Origin: Christensenella sp.
GTDB taxonomy: Bacteria > Bacillota > Clostridia > Christensenellales > CAG-917
DNA length: 64,000 nt
Assembly (NCBI GenBank): GCA_022009775.1
Contig: CP091723.1
Span: 682,001 to 746,000 of the forward strand
Direction of reading: 5' to 3'
The notes under the pieces are model-generated. The model was not told where the DNA came from. It saw only the letters and a list, made by a program, of their open reading frames with translations, and made no database searches. Positions 20,157 through 30,198 of the stretch are shown piece after piece. Made by a program: the position numbers and the translations under genes. Positions within the stretch are counted from its first letter, which is position 1. The number at the start of each line of letters is the position of its first letter.

Positions 20157-21781
20157 TTATGCTTTTGGCTTGAAACTATCTTTAAGTCCAACAATATTGT
20201 TGAATTCGTTCTCTTCGTTACGCTTAATGAAGTAGCCTTCACGCAAGAACTGGAATCTCGTATGCACGGGGGCTTCCGCGACGATTTTTTCCGCTTTGCC
20301 GTTCAACACGGTCAAGGAATTGCGGTTGACTCTGTCCATATAATCGCCGTCGCCGTCGTTTATGAGATAGTCAAACATGTTGAGCGTCACGTCAGCGCAA
20401 TCGTTTGCGTTCACCCAGTGTATCGTGCCTTTGACTTTCATATTTGCGCCTTCTTCGCCGGATTTCGTGCCGGGCAAATATTCGACGTGCACGCAAGTAA
20501 CGTTGCCGTTTTCGTCTTGCTCGCAACCTGTGTATTTGACGATGTATGCGCCTTTGAGTCTGACAATTCCGTCGGGTTTAAGACGGAAGTATTTGGGCGG
20601 CGGATCGAGAGCAAAGTCGTCTTGCTCGATATAAAGTTCTCTCGAGAACGTGGTCTCGTGAACGCCTGCGTCTTCTTGTTGCGGATTGTTTTCGATATAA
20701 ACAGGCTCGCTTTGTCCTTCGGGATAGTTGTCAACGACGAGTTTGAGCGGTTTTGTCACAACCATTGCTCTTTGAGCGTGTGCGTTAAGGTCTTCTCTCA
20801 CGCAATGCTCGAGCATGGAAATGTCAACTTCGCTGTCCGCCTTTGCAACGCCGATACGGGAGCAGAAATCGCGGATTGCTTCGGGAGTATAACCGCGCTC
20901 TCTTATGCCCGACAACGTCGAAAGTCTCGGATCGTCCCAACCCCACACCACTTTTTCGTCGACAAGACGTTTGATGAAACGTTTGCTCATGACGGTGTGC
21001 GTAAGATTGAGCCTTGCAAATTCTATCTGTCTGGGGCGCGGATCGAAACCGCAGTTGAGCGTCACCCAGTCGTAAAGCGGACGGTGGTTTTCAAATTCGA
21101 GCGAGCAAAGGGAGTGCGTGATACCTTCGATTGCGTCTTCGATGGGATGAGCGAAATCGTACATCGGATAAACCACCCACTGATCGCCGGTGTGCGGATG
21201 CGTCGCATGGCAGATACGATAGATGACGGGATCGCGCATGTTTATGTTTGGCGACGCCATGTCGATTTTGGCACGCAAAACTTTTTCGCCGTCGGCAAAT
21301 TCGCCGTTCTTCATTCTTTCAAACAAGTCGAGATTTTCTTCGACCGAGCGGTTGCGATAAGGGCTTTCAGTGCCGGGCACGCCGAAACTTCCGCGAGTTG
21401 CGCTTATCTCTTCCGCGGACAAATCGCAAACGTACGCTTTGCCGTCTTTGATGAGCTTCACCGCACATTCGTACATTTTGGGGAAATAGTCGCTTGCGTT
21501 GTGCAACTCGTCCCAGTCAAATCCGAGCCATTTGATGTCGGCTTTGATGCTTTCCATATACTCCACGTCTTCTTTGGCGGGGTTGGTGTCGTCAAAACGG
21601 AGATTGCATGCGCCGTGATACTTCTCTTTCATGCCAAAGTTGATGCACAAAGCCTTTGCGTGTCCGATATGCAAATATCCGTTGGGTTCGGGGGAAATCT
21701 CGTGATAATTTTGCTGACTTTGCCTTCGGCAAGGTCTTCGTCGATGATTTCTTCGATAAAGTTTCTTGAATTGTCGTCCAT
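20157..21781 (-). CDS. glnS: glutaminyl-tRNA synthetase (frameshifted near start)
   Basis: 541 residues once one missing base is restored in the G5 run at 21690-21694. The ATG at 21781 then reads [16 protein letters not shown] into [16 protein letters not shown]. It charges tRNA-Gln directly. The class I HIGH motif is HIGH in YLHIGHAK; the second motif is MSKRF (near residue 265). A beta-barrel anticodon domain follows. Size fits bacterial GlnRS without the GatB-like extension. Many Bacillota lack GlnRS, so its presence beside gltX is notable. Confidence 0.95.
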
Positions 21782-21915
21782 AAAGTCCGTCCAGCCTTTT
21801 ATAATCGCAAATACGCGCGCATACGCCGCGCATTATCTTTACTATTTTATTTATAATAAAACGAAAACGCCCGTATGTCAATAAGACAGCAGCGGAAAAG
21901 ATTGATTTTGAATGA

Positions 21916-21935
21916 ATAATTAATAATGAATAATT
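21916..21935. repeat. AT-rich 20-mer shared with 3401-3420
   Basis: Identical to 3401-3420 and on the same strand, although the neighbouring 88-bp cores are inverted relative to each other. Confidence 0.6.
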
Positions 21936-22133
21936 TTGCGTGGGCATTTGAAACCCTAATGCAACTTTCCCCTTTCCTCAGGTGTTTGGACTGCGGCGTT
22001 TGCGTGGCAATCCGCCTTGTTCGCTTTGGCTACAATCCGTCCACTGGACGAATTGCTTTACGCGTCGCGCCCATATCACCGTTCCCCCTTGCAGTAAACC
22101 CACGGTGACCGCGTGGCGGGGGACAACACTCAG

Positions 22134-22221
22134 CACTCGCATAGATAAGTGCCGTTCACTTATTATGCCACCACGCTTTGTGCGCCGGCTACGCAACAAC
22201 ATGGCGCAGTCGCTCGTACTT
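22134..22221 (-). repeat. 88-bp core of a dispersed repeat family (copy 2)
   Basis: Reverse complement of 3628-3715 with 4 differences in 88. The flanking 22258-22304 block matches 3346-3392. The whole 677-bp gap 21782-22458 holds only repeats and no credible gene. Confidence 0.75.
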
Positions 22222-22257
22222 TTCGTCAAGCTCGGCGTTCGATTTGCTCGCCGCCGT

Positions 22258-22304
22258 TGCGGCTCGTGTTCCGTCTTCGAAGTCGCACAGTCCGTTAATA
22301 AGTA
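22258..22304 (-). repeat. 47-bp dispersed repeat segment (copy 2)
   Basis: Reverse complement of 3346-3392, 45 of 47 positions identical; here it is 36 bp from the 88-bp core. Confidence 0.7.
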
Positions 22305-22332
22305 CGCTCCGAAGCCGTTTCGTGCGGTTTGT

Positions 22333-22459
22333 AAAAATCGCGATAAATAGATGAAGAACAAGGAAACACCCATCCGAAACAAAACCCAACGTACATGTAG
22401 TACGTGATTTTGGAGCGGATGGGTGTTGACACAGTTATTCGCTATTTAGCGCGATTTTT
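22333..22459. repeat. nested-hairpin interspersed repeat, copy 2
   Basis: Outer arms 22333-22350 and 22442-22459 pair at 17 of 18 positions. Middle arms AACACCCATCCG (22365-22376) and CGGATGGGTGTT (22416-22427) are perfect. Inner hairpin CAAAA-CCCA-ACGTAC, loop ATGTA, GTACGT-GA-TTTTG. The right arm touches the truA stop codon. Confidence 0.87.
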
Positions 22460-23232
22460 TAGTATTGGACGGACATAAGGGTCAACCCCTTCGCCCCCAA
22501 CGTCTTCCCTGCCGCTTTTCTGTCTCCCGTTTCGAGAATTCGAGAGACGTCTTGGGGCGTGAGTTTGCCGATGCCGACATAGACGAGAGTGCCGGCGATT
22601 ATGCGAACCATATTGTAGAGAAAACCGTTGCCCGTGACGGAAATCGATAATTCACCGTCGAAAAATTTGCCGTCGGCACGAACGGTTGCATTGTCAAAAT
22701 GTCGAGTGGCAACGTCCACCGAATACACGGTGCGGACGGTGTTTTTCACGACGCTGCCGCTTGCTTCGAAGCACTTGAAATCGTGCGTGCCTTCTATGAT
22801 TTTTGCCGCTTGCTCGATTTTGTCAAGGTCGAGCGGATACGTGATATGCTCGTGATCGAGTTCGAGAACGGGAAGTCGATGCTTGGAAACGTAGATTTTG
22901 TAACAATACGTTTTACGCTTTGCAGAAAATCTCGCATTGAAATTTTCAGGTGCGATTTCGCAGGATAGCATGCTCACGTCATCGGGCAAATGCGTGTTGA
23001 CGGCAAAAGGTATCTTGTCTGTGGGAATAGACGTATCTGCATCGAAATGCACCACTTGCCTGAGTGCATGAACGCCTGCGTCCGTACGACCGCTTGCGGT
23101 TGCCGAAGTGGGCGCGCCGAAGGTTTTTTCAAGGGCCTTTTCAAGCACTTCTTGCACGCTGAGTCCGTTGAGTTGACGCTGCCAACCGACGTAGTTTGCA
23201 CCGTAATACGAAATAACCGCACGGTATCTCAT
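22459..23232 (-). CDS. truA: tRNA pseudouridine synthase A
   Basis: 257 residues. It modifies U38-U40 in tRNA anticodon arms. The catalytic Asp lies in GRTDAGVHA (near residue 52); YYGANYVGWQRQ near the start and the late GNGFLYNMVRIIAGTL motif are typical. It overlaps ecfT by four bases; ecfA1-ecfA2-ecfT-truA is a classic Bacillota order. A nested-hairpin repeat lies directly at its 3' end. Confidence 0.96.
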   Translation of the reverse strand: MRYRAVISYYGANYVGWQRQLNGLSVQEVLEKALEKTFGAPTSATASGRTDAGVHALRQVVHFDADTSIPTDKIPFAVNTHLPDDVSMLSCEIAPENFNARFSAKRKTYCYKIYVSKHRLPVLELDHEHITYPLDLDKIEQAAKIIEGTHDFKCFEASGSVVKNTVRTVYSVDVATRHFDNATVRADGKFFDGELSISVTGNGFLYNMVRIIAGTLVYVGIGKLTPQDVSRILETGDRKAAGKTLGAKGLTLMSVQY

Positions 23233-24089
23233 AGCAGTCCCCCGAATATCATTGCGTCGATGTTTATTCCGATTGTCGGGAAGTAGTATCTTTCAAGCAA
23301 AATCACCACGAAATACGCGCATATCAAAAGGAACGCGACAAGGTCTCCCCATCCGAGTTTTGCTTTCTTCATTTTCGTGCGTTTTTCGGTTGCGTTGTAA
23401 CATCTTGCATCCATTGCAAACGCGAGTTCGTCGGCACGCCTGAACGAGTTGACGAAAAGCGGAATGAGAACGGGAAGCAACGCTTTTGCTCTTGCGAAAA
23501 GTCCGCCCGTATCGAAACTTGCTCCGCGCGCTTTTTGCGCAGCTATGATTTTGTTGGTCTCTTCAAAAAGAGTGGGAATGAACCGAAGTGCGATGCTCAT
23601 AATCATAGCGATGTCTCTGACGGGAACTTTTATGAGTTTGAGCGGAGACATAAGACTTTCAACACCGTCCGCAAGCGCAACAGGCGTTGTGGTGAGCGAA
23701 AGCAAAGATGCGCCCGAAATCAACAAAACGAGCCTTAAAACCATCTTTATGGTTGTATGAACTCCCGATTTGGTGATGGTGAATATTTTCCAATGCACCA
23801 ACACGACGTCGTCGTTGCCGCCGCGAACGACGAATAAATTGATGATTGCGGTGATCAAAACTATCAGCAAAACACCTTTTACGCTCTTGAGAACGGAAGC
23901 CATCGGCAGACGCGCAAGAAGGATTATCGCAATCAACATAATCAACGTGAGCATAAAGCCGAAATAGGATTTTACAAAGAAAATCGCAATAACGAACATG
24001 AGCGTGAGCAGCAATTTCACCCTTGCGTCAAGTCTGTGTACGGGCGAATCGACGGGATAATACTGACCGAAAGCAACGTCCTTAAACAT
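23229..24089 (-). CDS. ecfT: ECF transporter transmembrane component EcfT
   Basis: 286 residues, about six membrane helices. The coupling-helix motifs are AQKARGASF (near residue 190) and AMDARCY (near 230), which contact the two ATPases. It forms the shared energising module for vitamin and cofactor uptake with substrate-specific S components encoded elsewhere. It overlaps ecfA2 by eight bases and truA by four. Confidence 0.94.
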   Translation of the reverse strand: MFKDVAFGQYYPVDSPVHRLDARVKLLLTLMFVIAIFFVKSYFGFMLTLIMLIAIILLARLPMASVLKSVKGVLLIVLITAIINLFVVRGGNDDVVLVHWKIFTITKSGVHTTIKMVLRLVLLISGASLLSLTTTPVALADGVESLMSPLKLIKVPVRDIAMIMSIALRFIPTLFEETNKIIAAQKARGASFDTGGLFARAKALLPVLIPLFVNSFRRADELAFAMDARCYNATEKRTKMKKAKLGWGDLVAFLLICAYFVVILLERYYFPTIGINIDAMIFGGLL

Positions 24090-25114
24090 CGTCCGTCACC
24101 CCCTTGTCATCACCGTCGATTTTGCGAAAATTCAAGCCGTTTTTCTCATCGGAAACCTGCTCGCTCACGGCACTCGAATTGTCGTTTTTATCGCTTGAAA
24201 CGTCAGCGTTTTTATCGAGATTTTCAAAAGAATTTTCGCCCGATTTTTTCTCTTTTTCGGTCTTGATTCTTGCAAGTTCGCGGCACAATTCGTCCATGGA
24301 AATCACGTCTTTTTGCAACGGGTATTCCGCGAGCAATAAACTCGTCGGCAAGGTGCGACGCACACGGCACGTCAAGCCCTATATCCGAGATGAGTCGTCT
24401 ATTCGAAAACACTTCTTTCGGCGTTCCGTCGGCAACGATTTTGCCGTCTTTGAGAGCAACGATTCTGTCTGCGATGACCGCTATGTCGTCCATATTGTGC
24501 GACACCATAATAACGGTGGGCGAGACTTCTTTTTGCAACTTTTTCACGAGTGCGAGAATCTCTTCTCTGCCCACAGGGTCAAGCCCCGCAACGGGCTCGT
24601 CGAGAATAAGAATTTTGGGTTGCATTGCAATGACGCCCGCAATCGCCGCACGTCTTTTTTCTCCGCCCGAAAGATCAAACGGACTTCTGTCGGCAAACGT
24701 TGCGTAATCGAGACCGACAACGTCCATAGCCTTTTTCACACGCTCGTCGATTTCTTCCTTTTCGAGTTTCATATTCTTCGGACCGAACGCCACGTCTTTT
24801 GCGACCGTATCGGCAAAAAGTTGATACTCGGGATACTGGAAAACCATTCCGACTTCAAAACGCAATTTCCTGAGCGTTTTTTTATCTGCACAACTCATAC
24901 CGTTGACGATAATCTGCGCTTTTTTCTTGTCCTGAATCTTGATTAAGCCGTTTAGATGCTGGATAAGCGTGGATTTTCCGCTTCCCGTCGCACCGACGAT
25001 ACCCACAAAAGAACCTTCTTCGATTTCAAGGTTTACAGAGTCGAGCGCCTTCTTTTCGTAAGGCGTTTTTTTGGAATATATATAGGTGAGATTTTTTATT
25101 TCAATTGCAGGCAT
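24082..25114 (-). CDS. ecfA2: ECF transporter ATPase EcfA2 (frameshifted)
   Basis: 343 residues after removing one base of GGG at 24320-24322. Walker A GATGSGKST (near 42), Q-loop FQYPEYQLF, signature LSGGEKRR (near 152), Walker B ILILDEP and switch His in VSHNMDD are intact. After correction the C-terminus reads MDELCRELARIKTEKEKK, followed by about 60 Asp/Glu/Ser/Lys-rich residues beyond the usual end. Overlaps ecfA1 by 19 bases and ecfT by 8. It provides ATP hydrolysis for ECF uptake. Confidence 0.93.
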
Positions 25115-25929
25115 ACTTTCTCCACGAGTTCTTTTTCGTCGATGACGACGCCGTCAAAGGCAAAGCCTTTCAACGCGAGTTCTCTCGAGAGCGCGCTCAC
25201 GGGCGGCAAAGTCAGTCCGCACGCTTCGAGTATGCCCGACGAAAACACTTCTTTGGGCGTTCCGTCAATAGCGATTCTTCCCTTGCGCAAAACGATAATT
25301 CTGTCTGCAAGGGCGGCTTCTTCCATATTGTGCGTGATGTTTATCACGGTTATTCCCTGCTCGTTGAGCGATTTTGCAACGCCCATAACGTCTTTTCTGC
25401 CGTTCGGGTCGAGCATGGAAGTCGATTCGTCGAGAATGAGAATATCGGGACGCATCGCAAGCACTCCGGCGATTGCGATACGCTGTTTTTGTCCGCCCGA
25501 AAGTTTTGACGCGGTGCGTGTGCGATATTCGCTCATACCGACGGCTTCGAGTGCGGAATTTACTCTCTCGATGATTTCTTCACGCGGCACTCCGACGTTT
25601 TCGGGGCCGAACGCAATATCGTCTTCTATAATTGTCGCAACCATCTGATTGTCGGGATTTTGAAACACCATACCCGCTTTTTTGCGGATTTCAAACGTGT
25701 TTTTCTCGTCTTTGGTGGAAAGTCCGTCGATAAGCACTTCGCCTTCTGACGGGACAAAAAGCCCGTTGAGAAGTTTTGCAAGAGTAGACTTTCCCGACCC
25801 GTTCATGCCTGCAAGCGCGACGAAAGAGCCTTTTTCGATTGAAAAAGACACTCCTTTCAAGGCTTTTACGGCGTAACCGTCACCGATAGAATAGTTGTAA
25901 CTGACGTTTTTTACTTCGATTTGCGACAT
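25096..25929 (-). CDS. ecfA1: ECF transporter ATPase EcfA1
   Basis: 277 residues from the ATG at 25929 (MSQIEVKNVSYNYS). Walker A GMNGSGKST, FQNPDNQMV, signature LSGGQKQR, Walker B ILILDES and THNMEEA are all present. First gene of the ecf-truA operon. There is no Shine-Dalgarno sequence; the start codon lies 6 bases past a good -10 box, so the mRNA is probably leaderless. Confidence 0.95.
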   Translation of the reverse strand: MSQIEVKNVSYNYSIGDGYAVKALKGVSFSIEKGSFVALAGMNGSGKSTLAKLLNGLFVPSEGEVLIDGLSTKDEKNTFEIRKKAGMVFQNPDNQMVATIIEDDIAFGPENVGVPREEIIERVNSALEAVGMSEYRTRTASKLSGGQKQRIAIAGVLAMRPDILILDESTSMLDPNGRKDVMGVAKSLNEQGITVINITHNMEEAALADRIIVLRKGRIAIDGTPKEVFSSGILEACGLTLPPVSALSRELALKGFAFDGVVIDEKELVEKVCLQLK

Positions 25930-25935
25930 GCCAAA

Positions 25936-25964
25936 AGTATAGCACACCGAAGTGATATTTGCAA
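25936..25964 (-). promoter_or_regulatory. promoter of the ecf-truA operon, probably leaderless
   Basis: -35 TTGCAA (25964-25959), 17-nt spacer, -10 TATACT (25941-25936) on the minus strand. The ATG at 25929 is about where transcription should begin. Confidence 0.7.
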
Positions 25965-26075
25965 ACGCTATGATATCGAACGTTTTGTTTTTATTCTTTT
26001 GTGCAATTAAATCTCGAATTTATGTCAAAAACCGACTCGACCGAACTTTTTCGTTCGGCAATTCTTTCCTTTTTA

Positions 26076-26104
26076 TTGACTATTATTTCTTATCAATATA
26101 TAAT
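26076..26104 (+). promoter_or_regulatory. strong promoter of nifJ
   Basis: -35 TTGACT, 17-nt spacer, -10 TATAAT (26099-26104). It leaves a 5' leader of about 68 nt containing GGAGGAAA before the ATG. Confidence 0.85.
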
Positions 26105-26178
26105 ACAAGATGACTGTGCGCATATATACACGCGCACGAACAACACTAGAAGATATATTATTTGGAGGAAATCCCGAT

Positions 26179-29100
26179 ATGAAAAAAATGACCATCGACG
26201 GTAATACCGCTGCGGCACACATCGCGTATGCGTTCTCTGACGTTGCGGCTATCTACCCCATCACTCCGTCGTCACCTATGGCGGAAAACTGCGACGATTG
26301 GGCAGGACAAGGCAGAAAGAATCTTTTCGGCAACGTTCTCAAAATCGCTGAAATGCAATCCGAAGCGGGCGCGGCAGGCGCAGTTCACGGCTCTTTGGCA
26401 GCAGGCGCATTGACCAGCACCTTCACCGCGAGCCAAGGCTTGCTCCTTATGATCCCCAACATGTACAAGATTGCGGGCGAATTGCTCCCCTGCGTGTTCA
26501 ACGTATCCGCAAGAAGCGTTGCAGGCCACGCTCTCAACATTTTCGGTGACCACTCCGACGTGATGGCTTGCCGTCAAACCGGTTTTGCGATGCTCGCAGC
26601 CAACAGCGTTCAAGAAGTTATGGATCTCACTTTGGTGTCTTATCTTTCCACCATCGAGTCCAGCGTTCCTTTCCTCAACTTCTTCGACGGTTTCCGCACT
26701 TCTCACGAAGTTGACAAGATCGACGTGATCGACTACGACGAAATCAAACCGCTCGTAAACTTCAAAAAAGTCGACGAATTCCGCGCACGCGCTCTCAACC
26801 CCGAACATCCCCACCAACAAGGCACGGCTCAAAACCCCGACATCTACTTCCAAAACAGAGAAGCAAGCAACAAGTTCTATGACGCAGTCCCCGCAATCGT
26901 TCAAGCGGAGATGGACAAAGTCAGCGCACTCACCGGAAGAAAATACAATCTCGTCGACTACTACGGCGCACCCGATGCAGACAGAGTCATCGTCATCATG
27001 GGTTCAGGCGCAGAAGCGGTTGAAGAAACCGTTGACTATCTCAACGCTCGCGGACACAAAGTCGGTCTGTTGAAAGTCAGACTCTATCGTCCGTTCCCGC
27101 AAGATGCATTCGTCAAAGCAATTCCCGCAACTTGCAAGACAATCACCGTTATGGACAGAACAAAAGAGCCGGGCGCACAAGGCGAACCGCTCTATCTCGA
27201 CGTCGTATCCGCTTTGAACGAAGCAGGCGTTCAAAAAGAAGTGCTCTGCGGTCGTTACGGTCTCGGCAGCAAGGAATTCAATCCGTCCATGGTCAACGCA
27301 ATCTACGAAAACATGAGCGGCGAAAAGAAAGATCGTTTCACCGTCGGCATCAACGACGACGTGACGCATCATTCTCTCTCGGTTACCGAAAAGATCGACG
27401 CTTCCGACGCAAGCGCAATCTCTTGCAAGTTCTACGGTCTCGGTTCTGACGGCACCGTCGGCGCAAACAAGAACTCCATCAAGATCATCGGCGACCACAC
27501 CGACAAATATGCGCAAGCATACTTCGCATACGACTCCAAGAAGTCGGGCGGTATCACCATCTCTCACTTGCGTTTCTCCGACAAACCCATCCGCAGCACC
27601 TACCTTATCGACCAAGCGGACTTCGTGGCTTGCCACAACGAATCTTACGTTCTTCGTTACGACATGCTCTCCGACCTTAAAGACGGCGGCACATTCCTTC
27701 TCAACTCTCAATGGGAGCCCGAAGAAATGGACGCAAAACTACCAGCTGCAATGAAGAACATGATCGCAAAGAAACACGTCAAGTTCTACACGCTCGACGG
27801 TCTCAAAGTCATCCAAGAGATCGGCACCAAGAAAGGCGTCAATACCGTCATGCAAGCGGCATTCTTCAAACTGGCAAACGTCATTCCTTACGAAGATGCA
27901 GAACGCTACATGAAGGAAATGATCAAGAAGTCCTACGGCAAGAAAGGCGATGCAGTCGTTGCAATGAACAACGCTTGCGTGGACAATGCGATCGCACACC
28001 TTAAAGAAGTCAAATATCCGCAAAGCTGGGAAACAACGACCAAGGGCGCAGCACCGCTCCCCGTCCCCAACGACGAATACTTCAAGACCTTCATCGCACC
28101 TATCGCGGCACAAGAAGGCGACAAACTCCCCGTTTCCGCATTCAATCCCAACGGTTACGTACCCACCGGCACGACCAAGTTTGAAAAACGCGGTATCGCA
28201 GTTGCAGTTCCCGTTTGGGATCCCGACAAGTGCATCCAATGCAACCGCTGCTCTCTCGTCTGCCCACACGCGGCAATTCGTCCGACGCTCGCAACGGCAG
28301 AAGAACTCGCAAACAAACCCGAAGGTTTCGTCACCAAACCCGCTATCGGCGTGAAAGGTTACGAATTCCGTATGCAAGTCAGCCCGTTTGACTGCACGGG
28401 TTGCTCCAACTGCGTGGCTGTCTGCCCGTCCAAAGAGAAAGCGCTCACCATGGTTCCGCTCGACGACGCTATCGCATCCGACGAAGAAAACTGGGATTAC
28501 GCTGCAAACCTTAAAGAAACTTCTGCAGAGCTCAAATCCGTCAACGTCAAGAACAGCCAATTCAAGAAGCCGCTCTTTGAGTTCTCCGGCGCATGCGCAG
28601 GCTGCGGCGAAACTCCGTACGTCAAACTCATGACGCAACTGTTCGGCGACAGAATGCTCATCGCAAACGCAACGGGTTGCTCTTCCATTTACGGCGGCAG
28701 CGCACCGACTTGCCCCTACACCAAGAACGACAAAGGTCGCGGTCCCGCATGGGCAAACTCCTTGTTTGAAGACAACGCTGAATTCGGCTTCGGTATGCAC
28801 CTTGCATACGACACTCGCCGCAACGTGCTTGCAAACGACATCAACTCTTTGCTTGCTCTCGGCACGGTGTCCGACGCTATGGTCGCGGCTCTCAACGCAT
28901 GGCTTGAAAACAAAGAAGACGCACAAAAGAGCGAAGAAGCGGCAAACGCAATCATCGCGCTTCTCCCCGAAGAAAAGAAAAACGCAAACGGCGTCAGCCT
29001 TGACCTTCTCAACAGCATCGAAGCAAGAGAAGATTGCTTGATCAAGAAATCCGTCTGGATCGTCGGCGGCGACGGCTGGGCATACGATATCGGCTACAAC

Positions 29101-29706
29101 GGCGTTGACCACGTTCTCGCAAGCGGCGAAGACATCAACATTCTCGTTCTCGACACCGAAGTGTACTCCAACACCGGCGGACAAGCGTCCAAGTCCACTC
29201 CGACGGGTGCTATCGCAAAATTTGCATCCACCGGTAAACGCACCAAGAAGAAAGACCTTGCGTTGCTCGCAATGGACTATGGCTATGTGTACGTCGCACA
29301 AGTCTCCATGGGCGGAGATATGAACCAAGTCGTCAAAGCATTCGCAGAAGCGGAAGCATACCACGGCCCGTCCATCATCATCGCTTACGCACCGTGCATC
29401 AACCACGGCATCAAGGGCGGTATGGACAACTCTCAAATGGAAATGAAGAAGGCTGTTGACTGCGGATATTGGCAACTCTTCCGCTACAACCCGACTCTCG
29501 TGGGCACAGACAAAGCTCCGCTCGTCATCGACAGCAAAGAACCCACCGACGATTATCAAGCGTTCCTTATGAACGAAACGAGATATGCGTCACTTGCAAA
29601 GATGAATCCGGACGCGGCAAGAGTCTTGTTCGCAAAGAACGAAGAAGACGCTGCAAAGAAACGTGCATACTACGTCAAGAAAGCAGCCGCTTACACCGAA
29701 GAATAA
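26179..29706 (+). CDS. nifJ: pyruvate:ferredoxin (flavodoxin) oxidoreductase
   Basis: 1175 residues from the ATG at 26179, chosen for the GGAGGAAA site; upstream in-frame starts overlap the promoter. Single-chain PFOR oxidises pyruvate to acetyl-CoA and CO2 and reduces ferredoxin. Domains in order: pyruvate-binding YPITPSSPMAE (near 30); transketolase-like region with GSGAEAVEE (near 275); gamma domain; two 4Fe-4S clusters CIQCNRCSLVCP (near 682) and CTGCSNCVAVCP (near 738); TPP domain with CAGCGETPY and the TGCSSIYGG motif. Essential to anaerobic energy metabolism. It has its own strong promoter and terminator, so high expression is likely. Confidence 0.98.
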   Translation: MKKMTIDGNTAAAHIAYAFSDVAAIYPITPSSPMAENCDDWAGQGRKNLFGNVLKIAEMQSEAGAAGAVHGSLAAGALTSTFTASQGLLLMIPNMYKIAGELLPCVFNVSARSVAGHALNIFGDHSDVMACRQTGFAMLAANSVQEVMDLTLVSYLSTIESSVPFLNFFDGFRTSHEVDKIDVIDYDEIKPLVNFKKVDEFRARALNPEHPHQQGTAQNPDIYFQNREASNKFYDAVPAIVQAEMDKVSALTGRKYNLVDYYGAPDADRVIVIMGSGAEAVEETVDYLNARGHKVGLLKVRLYRPFPQDAFVKAIPATCKTITVMDRTKEPGAQGEPLYLDVVSALNEAGVQKEVLCGRYGLGSKEFNPSMVNAIYENMSGEKKDRFTVGINDDVTHHSLSVTEKIDASDASAISCKFYGLGSDGTVGANKNSIKIIGDHTDKYAQAYFAYDSKKSGGITISHLRFSDKPIRSTYLIDQADFVACHNESYVLRYDMLSDLKDGGTFLLNSQWEPEEMDAKLPAAMKNMIAKKHVKFYTLDGLKVIQEIGTKKGVNTVMQAAFFKLANVIPYEDAERYMKEMIKKSYGKKGDAVVAMNNACVDNAIAHLKEVKYPQSWETTTKGAAPLPVPNDEYFKTFIAPIAAQEGDKLPVSAFNPNGYVPTGTTKFEKRGIAVAVPVWDPDKCIQCNRCSLVCPHAAIRPTLATAEELANKPEGFVTKPAIGVKGYEFRMQVSPFDCTGCSNCVAVCPSKEKALTMVPLDDAIASDEENWDYAANLKETSAELKSVNVKNSQFKKPLFEFSGACAGCGETPYVKLMTQLFGDRMLIANATGCSSIYGGSAPTCPYTKNDKGRGPAWANSLFEDNAEFGFGMHLAYDTRRNVLANDINSLLALGTVSDAMVAALNAWLENKEDAQKSEEAANAIIALLPEEKKNANGVSLDLLNSIEAREDCLIKKSVWIVGGDGWAYDIGYNGVDHVLASGEDINILVLDTEVYSNTGGQASKSTPTGAIAKFASTGKRTKKKDLALLAMDYGYVYVAQVSMGGDMNQVVKAFAEAEAYHGPSIIIAYAPCINHGIKGGMDNSQMEMKKAVDCGYWQLFRYNPTLVGTDKAPLVIDSKEPTDDYQAFLMNETRYASLAKMNPDAARVLFAKNEEDAAKKRAYYVKKAAAYTEE

Positions 29707-29724
29707 TCTTCACAACATCAAAAA

Positions 29725-29752
29725 CCCCTTGGCTCTCGCCAAGGGGTTTTTA
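29725..29752 (+). terminator. nifJ terminator
   Basis: CCCCTTGG-CTCT... stem: CCCCTTGGC pairs with GCCAAGGGG (29725-29746) and is followed by TTTTTATTTT. Confidence 0.9.
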
Positions 29753-29927
29753 TTTTGCTGTTGAACGGCATTTTTTGCAATCTATCCGTCTCAAAATTGC
29801 CCACTTGTCAATCGACAAAATATCCGCTATAATATCCTAAGCGGAACGCTTGTTCCTTATAGAGCAATCAATAGACATATTTCGACAAAACAAGACTTGC
29901 CCCGTTGTTCCTTATGCGGTTTTGCCG

Positions 29928-29957
29928 TTGACATTTGCAAACGCTATGTTGTATTGT
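29928..29957 (+). promoter_or_regulatory. promoter of the 52-residue orphan gene
   Basis: -35 TTGACA, 18-nt spacer, -10 TATTGT (29952-29957), 33 bp upstream of the ATG. Confidence 0.55.
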
Positions 29958-29990
29958 TTAATGTAAAAATTTTCAAAAAGGAGATTCCAC

Positions 29991-30149
29991 ATGGAAGAAC
30001 TGCTTACAAAAATCGGAGAACTTGTTGCAACAGAAATCGACGAAGTTGACAGCGTCGAATACGTAGAGAAGGAAATGGGATATATGTTTTATATCTCGCT
30101 CAACGACGGCAAAAAAGTATTATTATCGTTGGTTGATTCAAAGTTGTAA
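29991..30149 (+). CDS. 52-residue acidic orphan protein
   Basis: An ATG preceded by AAAAAGGAGATT encodes MEELLTKIGELVATEIDEVD and a hydrophobic end FYISLNDGKKVLLSLVD. No family is recognised. It has its own promoter, RBS and a strong terminator within 60 bp, which makes a real small gene likely despite its length. Codon use resembles neighbouring genes. Confidence 0.6.
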   Translation: MEELLTKIGELVATEIDEVDSVEYVEKEMGYMFYISLNDGKKVLLSLVDSKL

Positions 30150-30198
30150 TCATCCGCATTTGTCGCTCTAAAACGAGCACCCGTTTTACATAAGCATA

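Noticed and set aside
20136..21884. 582-codon plus-strand frame opposite glnS
   Set aside because: Antisense shadow; glnS on the minus strand carries the full class I synthetase motifs.
25948..26178. Rex-type redox operator upstream of nifJ
   Set aside because: No TTGTGA-N6-TCACAA-like palindrome. Only a short hairpin CCGAAC/GTTCGG at 26041-26058 is present.
27739..29559. 606-codon minus-strand frame inside nifJ
   Set aside because: Cys/Val-rich antisense shadow of a strongly coding PFOR gene; no RBS or domains.
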